Positions 1 to 8,446 of a stretch of 64,000 nt of DNA are shown piece by piece. Position 1 is the stretch's first letter, and each line of letters opens with the position of its first letter. The position numbers and the translations under genes were made by a program. This DNA comes from JAJDTQ01 sp965219905 (GTDB taxonomy: Bacteria > Desulfobacterota > Binatia > UBA9968 > JAJDTQ01). The stretch lies in assembly GCA_965219905.1 (NCBI GenBank), contig CBDCOS010000002.1, positions 1,736,001-1,800,000 of the forward strand. The letters run 5' to 3'. A model generated the notes under the pieces. That model made no database searches and was not told where the DNA came from. It saw only the letters and a list, made by a program, of their open reading frames with translations.

Positions 1-159
1 CGGCGCGAGCCCTTCCGCGGCCAGCATCGTTGCGATGGGCTCGCGCCGCCACAGGATCCGGCCCTCCTCCCAGGCCGCCCGGAGGTAGTATTCCGCCGAG
101 CACCCGGACAGCACCGGGAGCAGGCAGACCCACAACCATCGTTTCAGGATCGAGGCCAC
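1..159 (-). CDS. Predicted lipoprotein aminopeptidase (COG4324-like), 5' part only
   Basis: N-terminal fragment cut by the window edge. From a GTG at 159 the frame reads a short basic start, a hydrophobic stretch and the lipobox LSGC, followed by SAEYYLRAAW. That is a lipoprotein signal peptide, so the protein should be anchored in the membrane through the cysteine. The residues after the lipobox (EYYLRAAWEEGRILWRREPI) resemble the start of the predicted aminopeptidase family COG4324/PF10023. The gene lies 21 bases downstream of the ABC transporter gene on the same strand. The assignment rests on about 50 residues, with no catalytic HExxH visible, so the lipoprotein call is firmer than the family call. 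Confidence 0.55.
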   Translation of the reverse strand, partial: MASILKRWLWVCLLPVLSGCSAEYYLRAAWEEGRILWRREPIATMLAAEGLAP

Positions 160-180
160 GGCAAGTGTTCCGGCGCCGGG

Positions 181-2070
181 CTAATCGGCCGGGGCCAGCT
201 CCCCGGTTTCCCGGGCGTCCGCACCGCCGCCCTCGCCCTGGAACTGCAACTGGTGAAGCCGGTGGTAGACGCCGCCCTTCTCCATCAACTCGGCATGGGA
301 GCCCATCTCGCGTATCACCCCCCGGTGGAACACCACGATGCGGTCGGCGTTCCGGATGGTGGACAGGCGGTGGGCGATGACCAGGCAGGTACGGTTGGCC
401 ATGATCTTCTCGAACGCGCCCTGCACCAGGAACTCGGTCTCGGTGTCGACGCTGGAGGTGGCCTCGTCCAGCACCAGGATCTCCGGATCGACGACGAACA
501 TGCGCACCAGCGCCAGGAGCTGGCGCTGTCCCGCCGACAGGTTGTTGCCGCGCTCCCGCACCGGAGCCTGCAGACCGCCGGGCAGGCGCCGGACGAAGCC
601 TTCGGCGTTGGCGTTGCGCAACGCCGCCCGGATCCGCTCCTCGGGAACGTCCGGGTTGCCCAGCTTGAGGTTCGAAGCGATGTCCCCGGAGAACAGGAAG
701 ACGTCCTGGAGCACCACGCCCATGTGGCGCCGCAGGGCGTCGAGGTCCCAGTCCCGCACGTCCCGGCCGCCCACCCGCACCACGCCGCTGTCCACGTCGT
801 AGAACCGGCTCATGAGCTTGATGGTGGTGGTCTTGCCGGAGCCGGTGGCGCCGATCACCGCCACCCGCTCGCCGGGTTCGATCCTGAACGATACGCCCTT
901 GAGCACGGGGTCGCCCGGCCTGTAGCTGAACCACACGTCGTCGAACTCCACCGCCCCCCGGTCAGGACGGACCAGGGCGGGGGCGGCAGCCGCGGCGGTC
1001 GGGGAAGCAGCCGCGGGCGGGGCAGCGGCGGCCACGGGAGCGTCCGTCGAGGCGGCGGCCCGGCCCGGGACCTCCACCGGCGTGTCCAGCAACTCAAAGA
1101 TGCGCTCGGCCGCGGTCATGGCCGCCTGGATCACGGCGTACTTGTTGCTGAAGTCCCGCAGCGGCACGAACAGCCGGCGGATGTACTCGCTGAAGGCCAC
1201 GAAGGTGCCGATGCCCACGACGCCCTGCAGCACCTCGCCGCCGCCGTACCAGAGCAACAGCGCGATGCTGAGCGAGCCCGCGGCCTCCACCATGGAAAAC
1301 AGCGACGCCTCGTAGACGTTGGAGCGCTGGATGGCGTCGCGGTGGTCCCGGTTGAGGTCGTCGAACTCCTCGAAGCTCCGGGCCTGCCGGTTGAAGAGCT
1401 GGATCACGGCCATGCCGGGTATGGCCTCGCCCAGGTAGGCGTTGACCCGGGCGATGCGGGTGCGGATCAGACGATAGGTCTGACGCGCCTTGATCCGGAA
1501 GACGTTGACGCCCAGCAACAGGAACGGCACCAGCGCCAGCGACACCAGCGCCAGCTCCGGGTGCAGCGACAGCATGATGGCGACGATGGCCACGATCAGC
1601 ACGAGGTCGGCCACCAGGTTCATGGCCCCGGCCGCGAACATCTCCTGGAGCACCTCCACGTCCGTGGTCATGCGGGTCATGAGCCGGCCCACGGGGTTGC
1701 GGTCGAAGTAGCTCATGGGCAGCCGCTGCACGTGGGAGAACACCGCCACGCGCAGGTCGGCCAGGCACCGCTGCGCCACCAGCATGGCCAGATAGTACTG
1801 GAAGAAGAACGTCCCGGCCTCCGCCAGCAGCGCGACGCCGAAGAGCACGCCGGTGGTGAGCAGCGTGAACCCGTCGCCGGCGCCGACGGCATCGAAGGCG
1901 GCCTTGAGGAGCAGCGGCTGCACCAGGTTGAAGAGCTGGTGCACTGGCAGGAGCAGCAGCGACAGGAAGAACACCTTGCGGTGCGGCCGGATGAACCGCC
2001 ACAGGCGTCGGGCCAGCTCTACGTCGTAGGCCTTGCCGGATACGTTTTCCTGGTCGTCGCGCGCATTCAT
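181..2070 (-). CDS. ABC exporter, catalytically consensus half (MdlB/YheH/BmrD-like)
   Basis: Half-transporter of 629 residues with an N-terminal six-helix exporter domain (about 20-330) and a C-terminal nucleotide-binding domain. Walker A GATGSGKT lies near residue 405 and Walker B ILVLDEATSSVD near 530, with the catalytic glutamate present. The signature is LSAGQ rather than LSGGQ. It pairs with the gene just upstream, whose Walker B lacks the glutamate, so the two should form one heterodimeric exporter for drugs, lipids or peptides in the inner membrane. Unusual is an Ala/Pro-rich linker of roughly 40 residues (about 332-370) between the membrane and ATPase domains. Substrate cannot be told from sequence. 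Confidence 0.9.
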   Translation of the reverse strand: MNARDDQENVSGKAYDVELARRLWRFIRPHRKVFFLSLLLLPVHQLFNLVQPLLLKAAFDAVGAGDGFTLLTTGVLFGVALLAEAGTFFFQYYLAMLVAQRCLADLRVAVFSHVQRLPMSYFDRNPVGRLMTRMTTDVEVLQEMFAAGAMNLVADLVLIVAIVAIMLSLHPELALVSLALVPFLLLGVNVFRIKARQTYRLIRTRIARVNAYLGEAIPGMAVIQLFNRQARSFEEFDDLNRDHRDAIQRSNVYEASLFSMVEAAGSLSIALLLWYGGGEVLQGVVGIGTFVAFSEYIRRLFVPLRDFSNKYAVIQAAMTAAERIFELLDTPVEVPGRAAASTDAPVAAAAPPAAASPTAAAAAPALVRPDRGAVEFDDVWFSYRPGDPVLKGVSFRIEPGERVAVIGATGSGKTTTIKLMSRFYDVDSGVVRVGGRDVRDWDLDALRRHMGVVLQDVFLFSGDIASNLKLGNPDVPEERIRAALRNANAEGFVRRLPGGLQAPVRERGNNLSAGQRQLLALVRMFVVDPEILVLDEATSSVDTETEFLVQGAFEKIMANRTCLVIAHRLSTIRNADRIVVFHRGVIREMGSHAELMEKGGVYHRLHQLQFQGEGGGADARETGELAPAD

Positions 2071-2097
2071 CGGAACGGACTTCTCGAGCTCCGGCGG

Positions 2098-3837
2098 CTA
2101 CATCTCGTCCAGCTCGTCGGACACCTGCTGCCGGCGGTACATCCGCGCGTAGACCCCGTCGGCCTCCATCAGCGACTCGTGGTTCCCGCGCTCGACGATG
2201 CGGCCGTCTTCCAGCACCAGGATCTCGTCGGCTTCCCTTATCACCGCCATGCGGTGGGAGATGATGATGCAGGTCCTGTCCTTGAGGGCGCTCTCGAAGC
2301 CGTGGAGGATCCGCCGCTCGGTCTGCGAGTCCACGCTCGAGAGGCAGTCGTCCAGGATCAGGATCTCGGGGTCCGCCAGAATCGCCCGGGCCAGCGTCGC
2401 CCGCTGCTTCTGGCCGCCCGAGAGGGTGATGCCCCGCTCCCCCACCCGGGTGTCGATGCCTTCCGGAAAGATCTCCACCTCGCTATCGAGGTCGGCCACG
2501 CCCAGCACCCGGCGGACTTCCTGCTCGGTTGCCCCGGCGTCGCCGAACTTCAGGTTCTCCTGGATGGAGGTGGAGAACAGGAAGGGGTCCTGCGGCGCGT
2601 AGCCGATGGCGCCCCGCAATTCTTCCAGGGGCAACGAACGGATATCGACACCGCCCATGCGGACGGCGCCGGCGGTGACGTCGTGGAGCCGCGGGATCAG
2701 GTGCATCAGGGTGCTCTTGCCCGAGCCCGTGCGTCCGACGACGGCCACCTTGCGGCCGGGCGGCACCTCGAAGCTGACGTCCCGGAGCACCGCCCCGCCG
2801 CCGTCGTAGGCGAACGAAACGTTCTCGAACTCGATGCCGCGTTCCCTGTTCTCCAGGGGCACCGGGGTTTCCGGATCGGTGATGGACGGCTCCACGGCGA
2901 AGATCTCTTCGAGCCGCTCCATGGCGGCGCGGCCGCGCTCGATCATCGACATCATCCAGCCGAAGGCCGCCATCGGCCAGGCGAGCACGTTCAGGTAGAA
3001 GACGAACGCCACCAGGTCGGCCACTCCGGCCTGCTCATGGAGGACGAGCCAGCCGCCGTACCACAACACCACCAGCACCGTGAGACCGTGCAGGGCCACC
3101 ATCAGGGGGTTGATCAGGCCCCGGACGCGCGCCAGGTCCATGCTGCGCGTCTGGTACTCGTCGTTGAGCCCGGTGAAGCGCGCGGTCTGGGGCCCGGCCT
3201 GGACGTAGGCCTTGACCACGTGCATTCCGCTCAGGTTCTCCTGGACGTGGGCGCTCATGCGTGACATCTGCCGCTGGACCCGCAGCGAGGCGCGCCGGAT
3301 ACGGCCGCGGAACTGCCCGAACACCCACCCCAGGAGCGTCAGGCAGGCGGCCACCGCCAGCGTCAGCCGCGCGTCCATGGCGAACATGAAAATGGCCGCG
3401 TAGACGGCGTAGAGGGGGGTATTGACCAGGTTCAGGAAGCCGGGCCCCAGCAGCATGCGCACGGCGTTGATGTCGTTGACGGCCCGGGACATGAGGTCGC
3501 CGGTGCGTTGCGACTGGTAGTAGCCCAGGGGAAGCTTCTCCAGATGGGCGAAGAGGTCGTTGCGGAGTTCGTACTCGATGTTGCGGCCGGCGTTGAAGAT
3601 GATCGACCGGGAGACCCCCCGCAACAGGCCGCCGGCGGCGGCGGCCAGGGCGATCCACAGCACGTAGCCGCCCAGCTCGGCGTGGGGGTCGCCCCGCTCG
3701 ATGACTTCGATGGCGCCGCGGATCCACCACGGCACGAGCATGAGCAGGCTCGTGGTGCCCAGCAGGCACAACCCTCCCAGCAGGTAGCGCCGCCGGTACC
3801 GCCAGAGATATTCGATCAACCGGGAGATGCCGGGCAT
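2098..3837 (-). CDS. ABC exporter, degenerate-site half (MdlA/YheI/BmrC-like)
   Basis: Half-transporter of 579 residues: transmembrane domain about 15-310, ATPase domain about 335-575. Walker A GRTGSGKS (near 367) and signature LSGGQKQR are normal. Walker B reads ILILDDCLSSVD (near 490), with aspartate where the catalytic glutamate should be. In heterodimeric exporters such as TM287/288 and BmrCD this marks the subunit that forms the non-hydrolysing site together with the weaker signature of its partner, here LSAGQ in the next gene. The two genes are 27 bases apart and surely co-transcribed. ATP-driven export across the inner membrane is the likely role. Confidence 0.9.
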   Translation of the reverse strand: MPGISRLIEYLWRYRRRYLLGGLCLLGTTSLLMLVPWWIRGAIEVIERGDPHAELGGYVLWIALAAAAGGLLRGVSRSIIFNAGRNIEYELRNDLFAHLEKLPLGYYQSQRTGDLMSRAVNDINAVRMLLGPGFLNLVNTPLYAVYAAIFMFAMDARLTLAVAACLTLLGWVFGQFRGRIRRASLRVQRQMSRMSAHVQENLSGMHVVKAYVQAGPQTARFTGLNDEYQTRSMDLARVRGLINPLMVALHGLTVLVVLWYGGWLVLHEQAGVADLVAFVFYLNVLAWPMAAFGWMMSMIERGRAAMERLEEIFAVEPSITDPETPVPLENRERGIEFENVSFAYDGGGAVLRDVSFEVPPGRKVAVVGRTGSGKSTLMHLIPRLHDVTAGAVRMGGVDIRSLPLEELRGAIGYAPQDPFLFSTSIQENLKFGDAGATEQEVRRVLGVADLDSEVEIFPEGIDTRVGERGITLSGGQKQRATLARAILADPEILILDDCLSSVDSQTERRILHGFESALKDRTCIIISHRMAVIREADEILVLEDGRIVERGNHESLMEADGVYARMYRRQQVSDELDEM

Positions 3838-3969
3838 GACGGGAAGAAACGGAACCCCTTGTAAAAACGGGCAGTTGTAAGCCTCACGGGAACGGATACA
3901 CCGGAAGGCGGCCTTGCTTCAATCTAGCCGAGAACCCGCTCGATTTCCAACCGCGCACAGACCCACACC

Positions 3970-3997
3970 TTGACAATGAGACGGGGAATTTGATATT
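3970..3997 (+). promoter_or_regulatory. Sigma70-type promoter for the methyltransferase gene
   Basis: TTGACA at 3970-3975, a 16-base gap, then GATATT at 3992-3997. It lies about 80 bases upstream of the preferred start codon at 4077, in the gap between the ABC exporter operon and the methyltransferase. Confidence 0.5.
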
Positions 3998-4076
3998 CGT
4001 TTCATGTTGTTTCGTCACTTTTTCCTTGAGAACAGACGTCGTTAGCGAGTTCCAACCATCTCACCGGACGGGCCGC

Positions 4077-4730
4077 ATGTCGCGAACGGACTCACGCAAG
4101 AACATGGCCGAGGCGGGGGCGCACGAGAGCAAGCTGTACTCCGACTGGGCCCCGCTCTACGACAAGACGTTCGCGAAGTTCTTCTACTCTCGCGAACGGA
4201 AGGTGATACAGACCCTGGAACTGCCTGCCGGGGCCGAGATCCTGGAGGTGGGCGTGGGCACCGGCACCTCGTTCCCCGCCTATCCGCGGGACTGCCACGT
4301 CATCGGCATCGACCAGGCGCCCCTCATGCTCGCCCACGCCCGGGAGAAGATCGAACAGAACGACTGGCGCCACCTCGAAGTCCGGGAGATGGACGCCCTC
4401 GACCTCGCCTTCTCCGACAACGTCTTCGACTACGTCATGGCGTTTCACGTGGTGTCGGTGGTGCCGGACCCGGTCCGGATGATGGCCGAGATGCAGCGGG
4501 TCTGCCGTCCCGGCGGAACCATCGTCATCGTCAACCACTTCACCAGCGAGTCCCGCGTCTGGGGCACCATCACCAAGTCCCTGGACCCCATCACCCGGCG
4601 GCTGGGCTGGAGCACCAACCTCAAGCTCAAGCCGTTCCTGGAAGAGACCTCGTTCACCGGCTGCAGGCACTACCGCTACTCCCGCTGCTCGCTCTATACC
4701 GTGGTGGTGGGAACCAACGACAAGCAATAG
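4077..4730 (+). CDS. SAM-dependent methyltransferase, PmtA-like (phospholipid N-methyltransferase)
   Basis: Class I methyltransferase of about 217 residues. Motif I is LEVGVGTGTSF, followed by an acidic GIDQAP strand end and a DALDLAF/DNVFDYV pair. The C-terminal half has GGTIVIVNHF and RRLGW. This arrangement is close to Rhodobacter-type PmtA, which methylates phosphatidylethanolamine to phosphatidylcholine, but ubiquinone-type methyltransferases share motif I. The frame is open from 3990. I chose ATG 4077 because the upstream residues (CCFVTFSLRTD) do not look like this family and a promoter lies at 3970-3997. ATG 4104 (MAEAGAHES) is another choice, as no strong ribosome site marks either. 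It converges on the next gene with a 14-base gap. Confidence 0.75.
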   Translation: MSRTDSRKNMAEAGAHESKLYSDWAPLYDKTFAKFFYSRERKVIQTLELPAGAEILEVGVGTGTSFPAYPRDCHVIGIDQAPLMLAHAREKIEQNDWRHLEVREMDALDLAFSDNVFDYVMAFHVVSVVPDPVRMMAEMQRVCRPGGTIVIVNHFTSESRVWGTITKSLDPITRRLGWSTNLKLKPFLEETSFTGCRHYRYSRCSLYTVVVGTNDKQ

Positions 4731-4744
4731 CGGCCCGGTCCCGG

Positions 4745-5890
4745 TCAGGCCGGGTCCCGCCCGATGTCGGCCAGTCCGATGGCAGTCACGCGCTCCGCCA
4801 GTGGGAACCGATTCTCCCCAGGGTAGACGATGAACAGATGGTCGAGCTTGAGGTCGGCCAGCACCACGTGCATCGACTTCGTCATTCTCGGGCTGTCCGT
4901 CAGTTTGCATTCGTAGCCGATGCGTCGACCGCGGTCGAGCACCAACACGTCCAGTTCGGCTCCCCCGTGGGTTGCCCAGAACCAGCAGCGGCGCTCACCG
5001 TGAACGGCGATGATCTCCTCGACGCAGAGCCCCTCCCACGAGGCGCCGTGCCCGGGATGGGACTCCACATCGCGCGGACGCTCCAGGCCCAGCAGCGCGT
5101 GCAGCACTCCGCTGTCCCGTACGTAGACCTTCGGTGACTTGACCAGCCGCTTACCGACGTTCTCGAACCACGGATGCAGTTGGCGAGCCAGGTAGGCGCC
5201 CGAGAGGAGGTCCAGATATCGCCGCACCGTGTTCTGCGATACGGCAAGCGAAGAACCCACGGCCGAGGCGTTCCATCGCTGTCCGTGAAGGTGGGCCAAC
5301 ATCGTCAGGAAACGGCGCATCGCGGCAGGCGCCATCTCGAAACCCAGGCGACGGAGGTCCCGCTCGACGAAAGTCTGTATGAAACTCTCTCGCCAGGCGA
5401 AGCTGTCCTCGTCGGAGCCGGCCAGGAACGAGGGCGGGAAGCCGCCACGCAGCCACAGTCTGTCGCGGCTGGAAAGGCCTACCTCGGCCAGTCGGAAACC
5501 CGCCATGGCAACCATCTCGACCCTGCCGGCGAGGGTCTCGGAAGCGCCCCGCACGATTTCCGGCGCGGCACTGCCCAGGAGCAGAAACCTGGCCGGAAGC
5601 GGCTGCCGGTCCAGGAGCACCCGCAGCAAGGGCAGGAGATCCACGCGCAACTGAATCTCGTCCAGTACAACGAGACCCCGCGCGCGTTCCAGCACCATCT
5701 TGGGTACCGCCAGCCGCGCCACGTCGGAGGGGTCCTCGAGATCGAAATACTCGGCCTGCTCGCGACCGGCGATACGGCGTGCGATGGTAGTCTTGCCCGA
5801 TTGACGCGGACCCAAGAGCGCCACACCTCTGCTGCGTCTCAACGCTCGTGTGACCTGGGACTCGGCCGCTTCTCGTTCGATGAAGGTCAT
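4745..5890 (-). CDS. AAA+ ATPase of the DUF4143 / COG1373 type
   Basis: About 381 residues. Near the N-terminus is the P-loop LLGPRQSGKTT, then FDLEDPSD and the Walker B strand LVVLDEIQ, which together are the usual hallmarks of this family. The middle part carries a winged-helix-like segment, and the end has a nuclease-like core (ELDVLVLDRGRRIGYECKL), with D, E and K as in PD-(D/E)xK folds. Function in this family is mostly unknown, although members are common in accessory DNA. ATG 5890 (MTFIERE) matches family starts and follows a strong promoter. A TTG at 5920 is in frame but would lie inside that promoter. Confidence 0.8.
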   Translation of the reverse strand: MTFIEREAAESQVTRALRRSRGVALLGPRQSGKTTIARRIAGREQAEYFDLEDPSDVARLAVPKMVLERARGLVVLDEIQLRVDLLPLLRVLLDRQPLPARFLLLGSAAPEIVRGASETLAGRVEMVAMAGFRLAEVGLSSRDRLWLRGGFPPSFLAGSDEDSFAWRESFIQTFVERDLRRLGFEMAPAAMRRFLTMLAHLHGQRWNASAVGSSLAVSQNTVRRYLDLLSGAYLARQLHPWFENVGKRLVKSPKVYVRDSGVLHALLGLERPRDVESHPGHGASWEGLCVEEIIAVHGERRCWFWATHGGAELDVLVLDRGRRIGYECKLTDSPRMTKSMHVVLADLKLDHLFIVYPGENRFPLAERVTAIGLADIGRDPA

Positions 5891-5898
5891 TTCCTTGA

Positions 5899-5927
5899 AT
5901 ATTACGCTCTGAATGCGCAATTTTCAA
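5899..5927 (-). promoter_or_regulatory. Promoter for the DUF4143 ATPase; possible leaderless start
   Basis: On the minus strand: TTGAAA at 5927-5922, 17-base spacer, TAATAT at 5904-5899. Only 8 bases separate the -10 box from ATG 5890, so the transcript should begin within a few bases of the start codon. Confidence 0.6.
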
Positions 5928-6010
5928 GGATTTTACACGATATCCTGGAAAGTGAGGTTCATGCTTGTATACACTCTCGTTGGTCTAGGTCGACCCCGCG
6001 ATTGGGAGAC

Positions 6011-6676
6011 CTATTCCGGGATGGAGGGATTCACCAGCGCGTTGTTACAGTCGCCACCATCCCCTCCCGTCACCCTCACCTTTCTGCCCTCGATCACGAG
6101 CCTGCCTTCGCTGTAGAGCTGGATGGCCCGGACATAGATGCGGTGCTCCTGGACCAGGATCCGTTGCGCGAGGGTCTCTTCGTTGTCGTCGGGCAGGACG
6201 GGGACGACGGCCTGGATGATGACGGGGCCTTCGTCGCAGCCCTCGGTGACGAAGTGGACGGTGCAGCCGGAGAACTTGACGCCGTACTCGAAGGCTTGGC
6301 GCTGGCCGTGGAGACCGGCGAAGGAGGGCGACAGCGCGGGGTGGATGTTCATGATGCGGTCGGGGAAGCTCCGGATGAAGAACGGCGAGAGCAGGCGCAT
6401 GAAGCCTGCCAGCACCACGAGTTCCACCCCCTGTTCCTTGAGGTGCTCCACCACCAGCCGGTCGTAGGCCTCCCGTGACGGGTGGCCGCGGTGGTCGATG
6501 ACGGTCGCGGGTATGCCGTGGTTGCGGGCGCGGGTGAGACCGTAGGCGTTCTCGCGGTTGCTGACCACGGTGCGGATGTCGGCGTCCAGCCGATCCTGCT
6601 CGACCGCGTCGACGATGGCCTGGAGGTTGGTGCCGCTTCCGGAAAGCAGCACGCCGATGGGGACCTTGCGGCTCAT
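6011..6676 (-). CDS. purN: Phosphoribosylglycinamide formyltransferase
   Basis: Transfers a formyl group from 10-formyltetrahydrofolate to glycinamide ribonucleotide, third step of purine synthesis. The N-terminus carries the phosphate loop LLSGSGTNLQAI, the centre has VLAGFMRLLSPFF and NIHPALSP (catalytic Asn and His), and EGCDEGPVI supplies the catalytic Asp. Length, about 221 residues, is slightly over the usual 190-215. ATG 6676 is preferred because AGGTG precedes it at good spacing. A GTG at 6685 is also in frame. It directly follows purM (10-base gap) and the two steps flank each other in the pathway. Confidence 0.95.
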   Translation of the reverse strand: MSRKVPIGVLLSGSGTNLQAIVDAVEQDRLDADIRTVVSNRENAYGLTRARNHGIPATVIDHRGHPSREAYDRLVVEHLKEQGVELVVLAGFMRLLSPFFIRSFPDRIMNIHPALSPSFAGLHGQRQAFEYGVKFSGCTVHFVTEGCDEGPVIIQAVVPVLPDDNEETLAQRILVQEHRIYVRAIQLYSEGRLVIEGRKVRVTGGDGGDCNNALVNPSIPE

Positions 6677-6685
6677 GGGGAACAC

Positions 6686-7720
6686 CTACCTGATGAACGA
6701 GACCCCGCGGCGGCCCTTGCGGATCTCGCCGATGAGGGCATAGGGCTCGCGGCGGCGGCGCAGTGCGCGCTCCACCCCGGAGGCGTCCGCCGCGCCCACC
6801 ACCAACACCATCCCGATGCCGTTGTTGAAGGTGCGGTCCATCTCGGCCTGGTCCACGCCCCCCAGGCGCGCGATGAGATCGAAGATCGGCGGCACTGCCC
6901 AGCTCCCACGGCGGATCCACGCGCGCAGCCCCGTGGGCAGCACCCGTGGCAGGTTCTCCACGATGCCGCCGCCGGTGATGTGGGCGATGCCCTTTATCCG
7001 GTGCCGTGCGCTCAAGCCGCGGATCAGGCGGGCGTAGATCCGGGTGGGCTCCAGCATCTCGTCCGCCAGGGAGCGCCCCAGCTCCGCCACTCGGGACTTC
7101 AGCCGGAGCTTCGCGGTTTCCAGCAGGACCTTCCGCGCCAGCGAATAGCCGTTGCTGTGGAGACCCGTGGACGGCAGGCCGATGATCAGGTCGCCGGCGC
7201 GTACGCGGCGGGGGTCAGGGATGCGGTCCTTCTCGACGATGCCGACGGCGAAACCCGCCAGGTCGTACTCGCCGTCCCGGTAGAGGGAGGGCATCTCCGC
7301 GGTCTCCCCGCCCAGGAGCGCGCATCCGGCCTGACGGCAGCCCTCCGCGACCCCGGCCATCACCGCCCGGAACGTGGCGGGCTCCAGCTTGCCGGTGGCG
7401 AAGTAGTCGAGGAAGAACAGCGGCTCCGCCGCCTGCGTGACGACGTCGTTGACGCCCATGGCCACCAGGTCGATGCCCACGGTGTCATGACGGTCCGCCA
7501 TGAACGCGATCTTGAGCTTGGTGCCCACGCCGTCGGTGGACGAAACCAGGACCGGCCGCTGGCCCCGGATGCGGGTGAGGTCGAAGAGCCCGCCGAATCC
7601 GCCGATGCCGCCCACGAGGCCCGGGCGGGCCGTCTTGCGGGCCATGGATGCAATCGATCGGACCAGCCGGCCGGCCCCTTCCGCGTCCACGCCGGCGTCC
7701 TTGTAGGTGAGCTTCGCCAT
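6686..7720 (-). CDS. purM: Phosphoribosylformylglycinamidine cyclo-ligase (AIR synthetase)
   Basis: Closes the imidazole ring of aminoimidazole ribonucleotide using ATP, fifth step of purine synthesis. The protein (344 residues from ATG 7720) begins MAKLTYKDAGVD, then shows RPVLVSSTDGVGTKL, GIDLVAMGVND and LLGGETAEMP, all typical PurM blocks of the PurM/PurL ATP-binding fold. Cytosolic dimer in known members. It stands between rnc and purN on the same strand. The translation frame opens slightly upstream at 7738, but family starts favour MAKLTYKDAG. Confidence 0.95.
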   Translation of the reverse strand: MAKLTYKDAGVDAEGAGRLVRSIASMARKTARPGLVGGIGGFGGLFDLTRIRGQRPVLVSSTDGVGTKLKIAFMADRHDTVGIDLVAMGVNDVVTQAAEPLFFLDYFATGKLEPATFRAVMAGVAEGCRQAGCALLGGETAEMPSLYRDGEYDLAGFAVGIVEKDRIPDPRRVRAGDLIIGLPSTGLHSNGYSLARKVLLETAKLRLKSRVAELGRSLADEMLEPTRIYARLIRGLSARHRIKGIAHITGGGIVENLPRVLPTGLRAWIRRGSWAVPPIFDLIARLGGVDQAEMDRTFNNGIGMVLVVGAADASGVERALRRRREPYALIGEIRKGRRGVSFIR

Positions 7721-7747
7721 GAATGGATCGAGCCGCAACCCCCGGCG

Positions 7748-8446
7748 CTACTGCTGTTGCTGCCCCTGGAGCATCTCCAGGGCGCGGCGCGCCGCTTCCT
7801 GTTCCGACTGCTTCTTGCTCCGGCCCTCCCCCTGGCCCACCAGGTGGCCGTCCACCCGAATCTCGGTTTCGAAATACTTGTCGTGGCTCGGACCGGATTC
7901 CCTTACCAGCCGGTAGCTGGGCGGAACACGGTAGAGACGCTGGGTCACCTCCTGCAGGCGGGTCTTGTAGTCGTCGAGCCCCAGTCCCCCTTGGCCCAGG
8001 TCCGCGCCGAAATGGTTCTCCACCACGGGCCTCACCGCGTCATACCCGGTCTCCCAGTAGATGCCGCCCAGCAACGCCTCCAGCGCCGCCGCCAGGATGG
8101 ACTCCTTGTGCCGTCCGCCGGTGCGTTCCTCGCCCTTCCCCACCCGCAGCACCTCGCCGACCCGCAAGAGACGGGCCTTCTCCGCCAGCACCCTGCGGTT
8201 GACCAGCGACGCCCGCATGCGCGAAAGATCGCCCTCGCTCCGCTCCGGGAACCGGCGCATGAGCAGGTCGCTGATGGCGAGGCTCAGCACCGCGTCGCCG
8301 AGGAACTCCATGGATTCGTTGTGGGCATCCATGCCGCCGCCGCAGGATACGTGGGTCAGGCAGCGGCTCAGCAGCGCGGGGTCCCGGAAGCGGTACCCGA
8401 GAGCGCTCTGGAGCCTTTCCAGCTCGGTGGAACCAGCCGTCAGCAT
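7748..8446 (-). CDS. rnc: Ribonuclease III
   Basis: Double-strand-specific endoribonuclease acting in rRNA and mRNA processing. The signature NESMEFLGDAVL carries the first catalytic Glu/Asp pair, and a double-stranded RNA-binding domain (DYKTRLQEVTQ to AARRALEMLQ) fills the last 75 residues. About 232 residues from ATG 8446, which overlaps the end of mtaB by 7 bases. Odd point: the second catalytic block reads ESILAAALEALLGG, so alanine stands where E. coli has Asp114, while the following glutamate is kept. From memory this site varies in some bacteria, so the enzyme may still be active. Confidence 0.93.
   Translation of the reverse strand: MLTAGSTELERLQSALGYRFRDPALLSRCLTHVSCGGGMDAHNESMEFLGDAVLSLAISDLLMRRFPERSEGDLSRMRASLVNRRVLAEKARLLRVGEVLRVGKGEERTGGRHKESILAAALEALLGGIYWETGYDAVRPVVENHFGADLGQGGLGLDDYKTRLQEVTQRLYRVPPSYRLVRESGPSHDKYFETEIRVDGHLVGQGEGRSKKQSEQEAARRALEMLQGQQQQ

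Noticed and set aside
253..3264. Open frame of about 1000 codons on the plus strand
   Set aside because: It is antisense to the two ABC exporter genes, its protein is rich in His, Gln and Val without any domain, and it arises from the codon bias of high-GC genes.
3990..4076. Longer N-terminus for the methyltransferase
   Set aside because: The residues (CCFVTFSL) do not fit the family, and the segment overlaps the -10 box of a good promoter.
5891..5920. TTG 5920 as start of the DUF4143 ATPase
   Set aside because: It falls between the -35 and -10 boxes of the promoter, so it would not be in the message.
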